Shown here one piece after another: positions 1 to 6,290 of a stretch of 13,155 nt of DNA (position 1 is the stretch's first letter; every line of letters begins with the position of its first letter). The notes under the pieces were generated by a model that saw only the letters and a program-made list of their open reading frames with translations, made no database searches and was not told where the DNA came from. This DNA is from UBA1402 sp964575345 (GTDB lineage Bacteria > Bacteroidota > Bacteroidia > Bacteroidales > UBA1402), in contig CAZNQD010000056.1 of the NCBI GenBank assembly GCA_964575345.1, forward strand, positions 1 to 13,155, in the 5' to 3' direction. Made by a program: the position numbers and the translations under genes.

Positions 1-1
1 A

Positions 2-139
2 AGTATGGAAGAGCTTGGTCTTCGAGGGGTTTATCAAGCCACAGATCTTTGGTTCGACGAAACCTTCGCTTTTAGCGACAGCATCTATTGCAGTTTGAGA
101 CCACATGCGGCAGTTCTCTACAAGATCCACTCTCAGTAA
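2..139 (+). CDS. C-terminal fragment of a probable glycoside hydrolase (partial)
   Basis: An open frame enters from the left edge and ends at TAA 137-139, giving 45 residues with no start inside the window. The visible part reads RGVYQATDLWFDET near its start and LRPHAAVLYKIHSQ at its end. This resembles the beta-sandwich tail of alpha-galactosidase-like hydrolases (GH27 type), where a 'DLW' segment is followed by a few strands and a closing 'PPHGVVLL..' strand. Seen: the open frame and these motifs. Inferred: the family. No catalytic residue is present, so the substrate cannot be read. The following gene on the same strand, 78 bases downstream, encodes a ROK-type sugar kinase-like protein, which fits a hydrolase releasing a sugar. 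It could instead belong to another carbohydrate-active family with a similar C-terminal domain. Confidence 0.5.
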   Translation, partial: SMEELGLRGVYQATDLWFDETFAFSDSIYCSLRPHAAVLYKIHSQ

Positions 140-217
140 AACCCTGACCAGTGCTGTTCAAAACACTTTGCAACAAAAAAAGTCTCATTCAGAACCAACT
201 TAAAACATCTTTGCTTT

Positions 218-1321
218 ATGTACGAAAAAGACAAACGCATAGTCATGACCCTGGACGCCGGGGGAACTAATTTTGTTTTCTCAGCCGTACAGGCACATCG
301 CGAAATAGTGGAAGCTCTGCGTTTGCCCTCATCGGCTGACAAGCTTGAGCAGAGCCTGGATCATCTGGAACAGGGTTTTTCCCGGGTATTATCACAATTA
401 AAAAAGGCCCCGGTTGCTATCAGTTTTGCCTTCCCGGGACCGGCCGACTACAGCCGTGGCATCATTATGGATTTAAATAATTTTCCGGCTTACCGGGGAG
501 GTATTGCATTAGGAGCTTTCTTGAAAAATCAGTTCAAATTGCCGGTTTTCATCAACAATGACGCTGATTTGTTTACCTACGGCGAATGTATGGCAGGAGC
601 TTTGCCCTATGTGAATCAACGCCTCGAAAAAGCCGGCAGCACCAAACGTTACCACAACCTGATCGGATTCACTTTGGGTACGGGCTTTGGCTGCGGTATT
701 ACAAGGAATAACGAATTATACCTGGGAGACAACGGCTCAGCCGGCGAAGTGCTGCTGCTCCGTCACAAAACCAAACGCGACATCATCATCGAAGACGGTG
801 TTTCCATCCGGGCCATCAAAAGAGTCTACTGGGAATTATCGGGCGATATGCGCAGGCTGGAACCTCTGGATATTTACAACATTGCCGATGGGAAGATGGA
901 AGGAGATATCCATGCAGCCCAAAAAACCTTTAAGGTCTTTGGCGTCATGGCAGCCGAAGGTATTGCCGCTGTTTCGACCGTACTGGACGGTCTGGTGGTT
1001 TTGGGCGGTGGGCTGACCGGGGCCCGGAAATATTTTATGCCCTCACTTATGCAGGAATTAAACGGCAGCATCAACACGCTGGACGGCCAGTCTAAAAGCC
1101 GCCTGGAAATGAAAGTCTACTATTTGGATCAAGCGGCCGAACTCGAGGAATTCCTGAATCCGGAAATCAAAAAGATCAAGGTTCCCCGCAGCAAGGAACT
1201 GGTCGATTACGATCCTCAAAAGCGTATGGGTATTCTTGTCAGCAAGCTGGGCACAAGCAAGGCCATTGCCCTGGGAGCTTACGCTTATGCCTTACACGAA
1301 CTGGATAAAAAACCAGATTGA
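218..1321 (+). CDS. ROK-family sugar kinase-like protein
   Basis: This 367-residue protein has the ROK/actin-like ATPase fold and probably phosphorylates a hexose or related sugar in the cytoplasm. The phosphate-binding DAGGTNF lies at residues 13-19, the sugar-site INNDAD with its catalytic-type Asp at about 112-117, and a second glycine-rich phosphate loop GTGFGCG at 154-160. A further glycine-rich motif (VVLGGG) lies near residue 265, and the ending GTSKAIALGAYAYAL is ROK-like. It is longer than the usual 300-320 residues, with added sequence in the C-terminal third (about 290-340). The CxCGxxGCxE zinc motif of classical ROK kinases is missing after NGSAGE. ATG 218 is preferred because it gives a normal lead into DAGGTNF; ATG 245 is an alternative. 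Its hydrolase-like neighbour upstream suggests sugar catabolism, but the exact substrate cannot be named. Confidence 0.88.
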   Translation: MYEKDKRIVMTLDAGGTNFVFSAVQAHREIVEALRLPSSADKLEQSLDHLEQGFSRVLSQLKKAPVAISFAFPGPADYSRGIIMDLNNFPAYRGGIALGAFLKNQFKLPVFINNDADLFTYGECMAGALPYVNQRLEKAGSTKRYHNLIGFTLGTGFGCGITRNNELYLGDNGSAGEVLLLRHKTKRDIIIEDGVSIRAIKRVYWELSGDMRRLEPLDIYNIADGKMEGDIHAAQKTFKVFGVMAAEGIAAVSTVLDGLVVLGGGLTGARKYFMPSLMQELNGSINTLDGQSKSRLEMKVYYLDQAAELEEFLNPEIKKIKVPRSKELVDYDPQKRMGILVSKLGTSKAIALGAYAYALHELDKKPD

Positions 1322-1325
1322 AGCT

Positions 1326-1369
1326 TTTACTCTTTTTCTGACAAAACTTTACTCTTTTTCCGACAAAAC
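1326..1369. repeat. Two-copy 22-bp tandem repeat at the end of the cupin gene
   Basis: Two adjacent 22-base units, 1326-1347 and 1348-1369, differ at one base (CTGACAAAAC versus CCGACAAAAC). They lie between the converging ends of the ROK gene (stop at 1321) and the cupin gene. The right copy holds the last coding bases of the cupin gene, and its stop codon spans 1349-1351. The left copy is a relic of the same coding segment lying just past the stop. The CGACAAA/TTTGTCG inverted repeat at 1361-1376 shares these bases but has no T-run, so it is not a convincing terminator. Confidence 0.85.
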
Positions 1370-1762
1370 TTTGTCGTCTCCGCCTAAATACACGGCGATC
1401 AATACCACTGTGTCGGTTCCGTTGTTTTTGCCATTGTGGTAGGTATTCCATACTTCCGAAATGCAATCGTCTTTGGAATAGACATTGCATTTCCCGTTTT
1501 TGAGTTCAACCTGCAATTCTCCCTGCATGACATACGCAAAAACCGGAATGCTGTGTTTGTGCCAGCCGGTGGCTTCTCCTGGCGGAATATGCACTTTGCA
1601 AATGCTTACCTCGGCACGCTCTACCTCCGGATAGGCTAAGGCTTGCCCAACATCAGTCGTATCGGTTTTTAGCAGATTTTCCACTTTGATTGTTTGCCGG
1701 TATTGGGCAAAGATCTGTAAGCCCAGGCAGAGCATAAGGAAAGCAACAGAGAGTCTTTTCAT
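1349..1762 (-). CDS. Exported single-domain cupin protein
   Basis: This 137-residue protein starts with a clear signal peptide (MKRLSVAF, a hydrophobic core, then a probable cut after IFAQ at about residue 20), so it should act outside the inner membrane. The rest is one small beta-barrel cupin. The first metal motif is GWHKH (His68, His70), followed by a strand ending at the conserved MQGEL turn (about 79-83). A later His109 in WNTYHNG is the likely third metal ligand. The usual Glu of cupin motif 1 is not at its expected place (Val74/Phe75), as in some cupin subfamilies. Catalysis, sensing and small-molecule binding are all possible, and no substrate can be inferred. It lies 21 bases downstream of the CoA-binding gene on the same strand, so the two are probably co-transcribed. 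Its 3' end has been tandemly duplicated (see repeat 1326-1369). Confidence 0.82.
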   Translation of the reverse strand: MKRLSVAFLMLCLGLQIFAQYRQTIKVENLLKTDTTDVGQALAYPEVERAEVSICKVHIPPGEATGWHKHSIPVFAYVMQGELQVELKNGKCNVYSKDDCISEVWNTYHNGKNNGTDTVVLIAVYLGGDDKVLSEKE

Positions 1763-1783
1763 CTAATTATGTATTGTCATGTT

Positions 1784-2158
1784 TCAATATTGCCCGGTAG
1801 AAAGCAACACCAGGGTGCAGGCTTCCTGGCATTCTATGGATGCTTTTTTCAGCAAGGCCTGTAATTCGGGATTTTCTGTTCCGGGGTTGAAAATCACCCT
1901 GCGGGGTTTGAGCGACAGTATATAATCGTAGTAATCCACTTGATTCCTGGCCGACAGATACAAAGTCACCGTATCAACGTCGGGGTAAATTTGCCGGCTA
2001 AGGCTTATTTCCTTACCAAATAATTCTCCGGGACTATTACCCAGTAAATGTATTTGGTGTTTGTGCGCCAACAGCTGTTGGGCTGCTCTATAGGCATAGC
2101 GAACGGGATTGGTGCTTGCACCTATAATCAGGGTCTTGTTTTTTGTTATAGTTTCCAT
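1784..2158 (-). CDS. CoA-binding domain protein (YccU-like)
   Basis: This 124-residue cytoplasmic protein is a single Rossmann-type CoA-binding domain of the YccU family (CoA_binding_2). The nucleotide loop TLIIGASTNP sits at residues 9-18, a second strand at IHLLGNSPGE (36-45), and the typical FNPGTENPEL at 90-99. It ends with a strand holding CTLVLL near 114. Proteins of this size and pattern are complete in themselves; they resemble the CoA-binding lobe of succinyl-CoA ligases but have no catalytic half. The physiological role of the family is not established. The gene is divergent from crtB, with about 190 bases between the two start codons, and heads a probable two-gene unit with the cupin gene. 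The assignment is firm, the function open. Confidence 0.85.
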   Translation of the reverse strand: METITKNKTLIIGASTNPVRYAYRAAQQLLAHKHQIHLLGNSPGELFGKEISLSRQIYPDVDTVTLYLSARNQVDYYDYILSLKPRRVIFNPGTENPELQALLKKASIECQEACTLVLLSTGQY

Positions 2159-2182
2159 ATTTACAGTGTTCTATATATTGAA

Positions 2183-2224
2183 TCTGTTCTTAAAAACAGA
2201 CCTGGCCCTGCTTTTAAAAACAGA
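2183..2224. repeat. Repeated TTAAAAACAGA motif with a palindromic copy in the divergent promoter region
   Basis: Between the CoA-binding gene and crtB the 11-base word TTAAAAACAGA occurs almost twice, at 2190-2200 and 2214-2224, spaced 24 bases apart. The first copy is also part of an inverted repeat, TCTGTT (2183-2188), six bases, AACAGA (2195-2200). The spacing and position would suit paired regulator sites, but no protein is known to bind here and the region is A/T rich. Confidence 0.35.
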
Positions 2225-2291
2225 TTAAATACGGTGTGGAATGTAAAAAACGTCGAAAGATAAAAAAAATACTTCAAATGAGAAGTTTTAC

Positions 2292-2299
2292 TATCTTTA
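2292..2299 (+). promoter_or_regulatory. Likely -7 element of the carotenoid operon promoter
   Basis: TATCTTTA at 2292-2299 matches the Bacteroidota -7 consensus TAnnTTTG at all but the last base. It would start transcription near 2305 and leave a leader of about 40 bases before the crtB start at 2347. No clear TTTG -33 element stands 19-21 bases upstream. The site lies inside the longer open frame that begins at 2236, which argues against that earlier start. Confidence 0.45.
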
Positions 2300-2335
2300 C
2301 ACAGGTTTTTTTTTCTCAACACGCTTTGCATTACC

Positions 2336-2339
2336 AAGG
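2336..2339 (+). promoter_or_regulatory. Ribosome binding site deciding the crtB start
   Basis: AAGG stands seven bases before ATG 2347. The site, the family-typical N-terminus after this ATG, and the upstream promoter-like element all favour 2347 over the in-frame ATG at 2236. Confidence 0.5.
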
Positions 2340-2346
2340 CTCAGAT

Positions 2347-3183
2347 ATGGAACAATACAACAGGATTAACTTCGAAATATCCAGATACATAACTAAATCA
2401 TACAGTACTTCTTTTTACAGCTCCAGCCGACTGCTTGACCCGGAATCGCGTAAGGCGATATTTGCTATTTACGGTTTTGTGCGTTTTGCCGATGAAATTG
2501 TGGACACTTTTCATAACGTGAACAAGAAAACCCTGCTGGATAATTTCGAGAAACAGTTCAGGGAAGCATTATCTGAGGGAATAAGTACAAATCCCGTGTT
2601 GCATTCTTTTGTTTTGACCATTCGCAAATACCAGATTCCCAATGATCTGGTGGACGCTTTTTTGCAGAGTATGCGATTGGATCTGGATAAAAAACATTAT
2701 TTGAAACCGGAAGAGTTCAAGGAATACATTTACGGCTCGGCCGAGGTTGTAGGGCTGATGTGTTTAAAGGTCTTTGTACAGGGCAAACAGGAATCTTACC
2801 TACAATTACAGGAAGCAGCCAGGGCTTTGGGTTCCGCTTTTCAAAAAGTGAATTTTTTTCGTGACCTGAAGACGGACACCCAGGTATTGGGCCGTTATTA
2901 TTTCCCCGATTTCAAACCCGAAAGCTTCGACAAAAAAACAAAACAGACCATGACCGAAGACATCCGGGCAGATTTCAAACTGGCCAGATCAGGCATCGGC
3001 CTGTTGCCGGGCCGATCAAGACTGGCCGTTTATGTGGCCTACATTTATTATCTTGCCTTGCTCCGAAAAATTGAACGCAGTCCCGAACAATTGATTCTCA
3101 GCAAAAGAATACGAATCAATAATTTTCATAAATCCGTATTATTGTTTTGGGCTTCGTTACGCTATCACCTAAAACTTCTTTAA
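2347..3183 (+). CDS. crtB: Phytoene (or C30) synthase CrtB
   Basis: This 278-residue squalene/phytoene synthase joins two prenyl diphosphates head-to-head, the first committed carotenoid step. The first Asp-rich motif is FADEIVDTF (Asp49, Asp53) and the second is FFRDLKTD (Asp163, Asp167), which together bind the Mg-diphosphates. YSTSF near residue 19 and the GRYYFP that follows the second motif are also typical. The frame is open from ATG 2236, but the extra 37 residues are basic, not conserved-looking, and cover a promoter-like site, so ATG 2347 with AAGG seven bases upstream was chosen. It leads the carotenoid operon. Whether it takes C20 (phytoene) or C15 (dehydrosqualene) substrate cannot be decided by eye; the C40 product is the commoner one in Bacteroidota. 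No prenyl diphosphate synthase is in the window, so that substrate must come from elsewhere in the genome. Confidence 0.93.
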   Translation: MEQYNRINFEISRYITKSYSTSFYSSSRLLDPESRKAIFAIYGFVRFADEIVDTFHNVNKKTLLDNFEKQFREALSEGISTNPVLHSFVLTIRKYQIPNDLVDAFLQSMRLDLDKKHYLKPEEFKEYIYGSAEVVGLMCLKVFVQGKQESYLQLQEAARALGSAFQKVNFFRDLKTDTQVLGRYYFPDFKPESFDKKTKQTMTEDIRADFKLARSGIGLLPGRSRLAVYVAYIYYLALLRKIERSPEQLILSKRIRINNFHKSVLLFWASLRYHLKLL

Positions 3184-3206
3184 TTACACCGGCTTAATTT
3201 TGATTT

Positions 3207-3863
3207 ATGAAATTCTCACTGACCGATCCTTTAGAAGTTCGCAAATTCTTTTTTATTTTTTACATCGTTGGCACCATCGGCATGTGTCTGCCCTGGACTT
3301 TTCCCATTTTTGTTAAACTGATTCCCCTGGCTCTGGTTTTAAATCTTTTTTACCTGATCTATTTTCACAAGGACAAAAAAAACCTCAAGGATATTAGCCT
3401 GTTTGTGCTGATTTTTATTTTAGGTTTCGGTATTGAAGTGCTGGGGGTGAAAACCGGAAAAATATTTGGAGTCTATTATTATGGAAGCAGCATGGGCCCC
3501 AAATTGATGGAAGTGCCATTGACTATAGGTTTCAACTGGCTGATCCTCACCTATACTACCGCTAGTTTAAGTAATATCTTCCGTATTCCCACGGTTTTTA
3601 AAATTCTGTTGGGAGCACTTATGATGCTGGCGCTGGATCTGATTCTGGAATTGGCTGCAAATTCGATGGATATGTGGTATTGGCCAAACAACGAACAGGT
3701 GCCGTTGCAAAATTACCTGGTTTGGTTTAGTCTGGCTGTATTATTCCATATTATTTTCAGAGCAGGCCGTATTCGTACCGAAAATAAGCTGGCTATACCG
3801 ATTTTTATCTGTCAGTTTTTACTTTTTGCCATCAGTTTGTTAATCAAAACCCTTATTGGATAA
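3207..3863 (+). CDS. CruF-like carotenoid biosynthesis membrane protein (DUF422/PF04240)
   Basis: This 218-residue, very hydrophobic protein has about six or seven membrane segments. It carries the family pattern LGVKTGKIFGVYYYGSS (about 80-96) followed by KLMEVPLTIGFNW, and later DMWYWPNN with VPLQNYLVWF (about 154-172). These are the marks of PF04240, which includes CruF, the carotenoid 1',2'-hydratase that adds water across the terminal double bond of acyclic carotenoids. Here that reaction would create the tertiary hydroxyl that the downstream glycosyltransferase needs. The gene starts 23 bases after crtB, and its stop overlaps the next start as TAATG. Seen: the fold and motifs. Known: the link between this family and hydratase activity. 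Inferred: that this copy acts on a lycopene-like end. PF04240 members of unknown activity also exist, so no gene symbol is given. Confidence 0.8.
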   Translation: MKFSLTDPLEVRKFFFIFYIVGTIGMCLPWTFPIFVKLIPLALVLNLFYLIYFHKDKKNLKDISLFVLIFILGFGIEVLGVKTGKIFGVYYYGSSMGPKLMEVPLTIGFNWLILTYTTASLSNIFRIPTVFKILLGALMMLALDLILELAANSMDMWYWPNNEQVPLQNYLVWFSLAVLFHIIFRAGRIRTENKLAIPIFICQFLLFAISLLIKTLIG

Positions 3864-4483
3864 TGTTCAAAGCCAGACATCATTGGTTTTTATTCCCCTT
3901 TTTTAAGCATTACGCCTTTCGAATAATGCGAAAAAATTTTGCTTCGGTACATATTTGTGGTGAACCGCAGCCCTGGAATAAATCCGTTTTACTGATCGCC
4001 AATCATCTCAGCTGGTGGGATGGTTTTTGGGGCTTATATCTCAATGAGCAGGTTTTCAAAAAGAAATTTCACGTGATGATGCTCGAAGAGCAACTGCGTA
4101 AACATCGGTATTTTAATTATTGCGGCGCTTATTCGGTGGCAAAAAAAAGCCGCGGCATAGTGCAGAGCCTGTCATACACCAATGAATTACTGGCCGATCC
4201 CGGCAATATGGTCTTGTTTTTCCCTCAGGGAGAAATCCAGTCGATGCATGTAAGTGAATTTTCTTTCGAAAAAGGCATAACAAAAGTGCTGGAACAACAA
4301 AACGACAACTGTGAGCTGGTTTTTATGGCCGCTGTATGCGATTATTTTTCAAACAAGAAAGCTTCTTTGTGGTTGTATTACAAAAAAATGTTCCTTCAGC
4401 CCTGGAGCAAAAAAAATCTGAATGAACAGTATACCGCATTTTATGCTGAGTGTTTAAAACAACAAATCGGACAAAAATCATAA
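3863..4483 (+). CDS. PlsC-type acyltransferase (CruD/CrtO-like role)
   Basis: This 206-residue protein belongs to the lysophospholipid acyltransferase-like (LPLAT/PlsC) superfamily. The catalytic NHLSWWDG (NHx4D-type, His48 and Asp53) is near residue 50, and the second block reads FFPQGEIQS at 119-127, where most relatives have FPEG. The sequence FSFEKGI that follows is the usual third block. It is shorter than most 1-acylglycerol-3-phosphate acyltransferases and is probably a peripheral membrane protein, since long membrane spans are absent. The ATG overlaps the previous stop by one base (TAATG), and its own stop overlaps the next start the same way, which points to translational coupling. 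Set between a hydratase-like and a glycosyltransferase gene, it most likely transfers a fatty acid to a sugar on a carotenoid, as CruD and CrtO do. A role in general lipid synthesis is less likely but not excluded. Confidence 0.82.
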   Translation: MFKARHHWFLFPFFKHYAFRIMRKNFASVHICGEPQPWNKSVLLIANHLSWWDGFWGLYLNEQVFKKKFHVMMLEEQLRKHRYFNYCGAYSVAKKSRGIVQSLSYTNELLADPGNMVLFFPQGEIQSMHVSEFSFEKGITKVLEQQNDNCELVFMAAVCDYFSNKKASLWLYYKKMFLQPWSKKNLNEQYTAFYAECLKQQIGQKS

Positions 4484-5574
4484 TGATGCTGTACCTGGGA
4501 TATTTTATATTGGCTTTTGCCGGACTGCAGTTCCTGGTAGTACTGATCAATTTCTTGTTTCGTCCAGGACTCAAAGCCGAAAAGTCCGAAAAAGAAGAGC
4601 TGATTTCCATTTTGATTCCTGCCCGCAACGAACAAAATAACATAGACAGGCTTTTGTACGATTTACTCAGGCAACACTATCAGAATTTTGAAATTTTCGT
4701 CTACGATGATCAATCAACGGACAATACGGCACAAATTGTGCGACAATACAGCCAAATTGATAACAGAATACAATTAATCACCGGCAAAGAATTGCCTGGA
4801 GGCTGGCTGGGCAAAAATTACGCCTGTCACCTATTGTCGGGCTACGGCAAAGGTTCTTATCTTTTGTTTCTGGATGCCGATGTGCGGGTGAATCCTTTAT
4901 TAATAAGCAATTTATGGTCTTACGCACGCAAAAAAGCCTTGAAGCTGGTCTCGGTTTTTCCTGTACAGGAAATGCACAGCAAAGGAGAATGGATGAGTGT
5001 TCCTCTTATGAATTATATTCTGCTTAGCTTGTTGGCCCTGCCTCTGGTGAGGATTTCCCGTTTCAGTTCCATTTCGGCAGCCAACGGCCAATGCATGTTT
5101 TTTGAAGCTCAAACCTATCATCGCCTTAAACCGCATGAAATAGTTCAAAGCAATAAAGTAGAAGATATTCAGATTGCCCGGCTTTACAAAAAGAGCCGTT
5201 TAAAAATAGCCTGCCTGGCATCGGTACGAGACATCAGTTGCCGCATGTACAGAGGTCTGGATGAGGCTATTCAGGGTTTTTCGAAAAATATGCTGGCCTT
5301 TTTCGGCAATTCCTTTATTCTTGCATTATTGTTTTGGATTATAAACAGCTTCGGTTGGTTTTTTTTACTGTGGCAAGGATTATACCCGGTTTTGGCCTGG
5401 TTTTTGCTTCAACTGTTTATACATCTTCTGGTGACTCTTGTCAGCCATCAAAAAACAGGATATTATTTTTGGTTTGCCCTGCCCAGGCAATTTATTTTAA
5501 TTAAAATTATTTTAAGGGCAGAAATTAGTAAAATACGCAAAGAGACCATATGGAAAGGACGAACTATTTCCTGA
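4483..5574 (+). CDS. GT2 glycosyltransferase, carotenoid type (CruC/CrtQ-like)
   Basis: From ATG 4483 this is 363 residues. A membrane anchor (about 4-27) leads into a GT-A catalytic domain: ISILIPARNE (41-50), VYDDQSTD (73-80), LPGGWLGKNYA (104-114), DAD metal site (121-123), and an acidic VEDIQIAR (216-223) at the likely catalytic-base position. Two or three hydrophobic spans follow (about 268-350). GGWLGKNYA is characteristic of the CrtQ/CruC and HpnB group, which glycosylates carotenoid or other isoprenoid acceptors at the membrane. The frame is open from ATG 4450, but 4483 is preferred because it makes the same TAATG overlap as the preceding junction; ATG 4486 is also possible. The operon context makes a hydroxylated carotenoid the likely acceptor. 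The sugar donor cannot be read from sequence. Confidence 0.85.
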   Translation: MMLYLGYFILAFAGLQFLVVLINFLFRPGLKAEKSEKEELISILIPARNEQNNIDRLLYDLLRQHYQNFEIFVYDDQSTDNTAQIVRQYSQIDNRIQLITGKELPGGWLGKNYACHLLSGYGKGSYLLFLDADVRVNPLLISNLWSYARKKALKLVSVFPVQEMHSKGEWMSVPLMNYILLSLLALPLVRISRFSSISAANGQCMFFEAQTYHRLKPHEIVQSNKVEDIQIARLYKKSRLKIACLASVRDISCRMYRGLDEAIQGFSKNMLAFFGNSFILALLFWIINSFGWFFLLWQGLYPVLAWFLLQLFIHLLVTLVSHQKTGYYFWFALPRQFILIKIILRAEISKIRKETIWKGRTIS

Positions 5575-6290
5575 TTATTTTAATCCTTGCTTTTTCCGGT
5601 TTATTTCAGCTGAAGGCCTCTGACAGCGAAGATATTCTCAGAGCTTATCAACAAGGAGACATGAGCCAGTGGAAGGCCGTAATTGACCGTATGGAAAAAA
5701 ACAAAACATCCAGGCCCGAAACAAAACTCGAATTATTGAATTATTATTACGGTTACATAGGCTACACCTTGGGAGAAAAGCGCAACAAAGAAGCACGTGC
5801 TTTGATTAATTCAGCTTATATTCAACTCGAAGCTCTGGAGAAAATCAACTACAAGCCTGCCGTCCTGAAAGCTTACAGGGCAGCCTTTTACGGCTACGAG
5901 ATCGCCCTGAACAAACTCAAGGCACCCTATTTGGGGCCTAAAAGCATTACGGCAGCAAAAGAAGCCCTGGAACTGGACAAAAACAATCCCTTGGCCCTGA
6001 CCCAATACGGAAATATTCAGTCATATATGCCTGTCGTTATGGGGGGCTCAAAAAAAGAAGGGCTGGAATACTATCAAAAGGCGCTGAATTCGTACGAACA
6101 AGAGCCGGAACGGGCCAAAACAGACTGGAATTACCAAAATCTGCTCATTACAATAATCATGGCACATCTTCGGCTGGAACAAGAAGCCGAGGCCAGGACT
6201 TTTTACCGCAAATTAATCGAAATTGCTCCAGAAATGCATTGGGCAATCGAAGCCTTAAATCCAAACAATCCAAAATTGCATTATGAATAA
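5550..6290 (+). CDS. Secreted TPR-like protein of unknown role in the carotenoid operon
   Basis: This 246-residue protein starts with a probable signal peptide (charged MERTN, hydrophobic core about 6-19, possible cut after LKA near 23). No lipobox Cys is visible, so it is likely soluble in the periplasm or peripherally attached. The mature part is almost wholly helical and TPR/Sel1-like. Clear repeat units are AAKEALELDKNNPLAL (134-149), GLEYYQKALNSYEQEP (161-176) and the segment ending TFYRKLIEIAPE near 227. A conserved-looking block, YGYIGYTLGEK (67-77), precedes them. No enzyme motif is visible. Its start lies 25 bases inside the end of the glycosyltransferase gene, with AAAGAGA just upstream, and its end overlaps crtI by 8 bases, so it is a genuine operon member. 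It could scaffold pigment enzymes, help move carotenoid esters to the outer membrane, or be unrelated. I cannot choose between these. Confidence 0.8.
   Translation: MERTNYFLIILILAFSGLFQLKASDSEDILRAYQQGDMSQWKAVIDRMEKNKTSRPETKLELLNYYYGYIGYTLGEKRNKEARALINSAYIQLEALEKINYKPAVLKAYRAAFYGYEIALNKLKAPYLGPKSITAAKEALELDKNNPLALTQYGNIQSYMPVVMGGSKKEGLEYYQKALNSYEQEPERAKTDWNYQNLLITIIMAHLRLEQEAEARTFYRKLIEIAPEMHWAIEALNPNNPKLHYE

Noticed and set aside
206..213. CATCTTTG as a -7 element for the ROK gene
   Set aside because: The first base is wrong and a transcript would begin at or inside the start codon unless ATG 245 is the true start.
1361..1376. CGACAAA/TTTGTCG hairpin as a terminator between ROK and cupin genes
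   Set aside because: The loop is only two bases, there is no T-run on either strand, and it lies inside the cupin coding sequence.
2236..2346. A 37-codon N-terminal extension of CrtB from ATG 2236
   Set aside because: The extension is basic, unlike the family start, covers a promoter-like TATCTTTA, and ATG 2347 has AAGG at good spacing and a typical CrtB beginning.
3195..3202. TAATTTTG as an internal promoter in front of the CruF-like gene
   Set aside because: It fits TAnnTTTG, but the transcript would start on the start codon itself, and the operon is tightly packed; a chance match in A/T-rich sequence is more likely.
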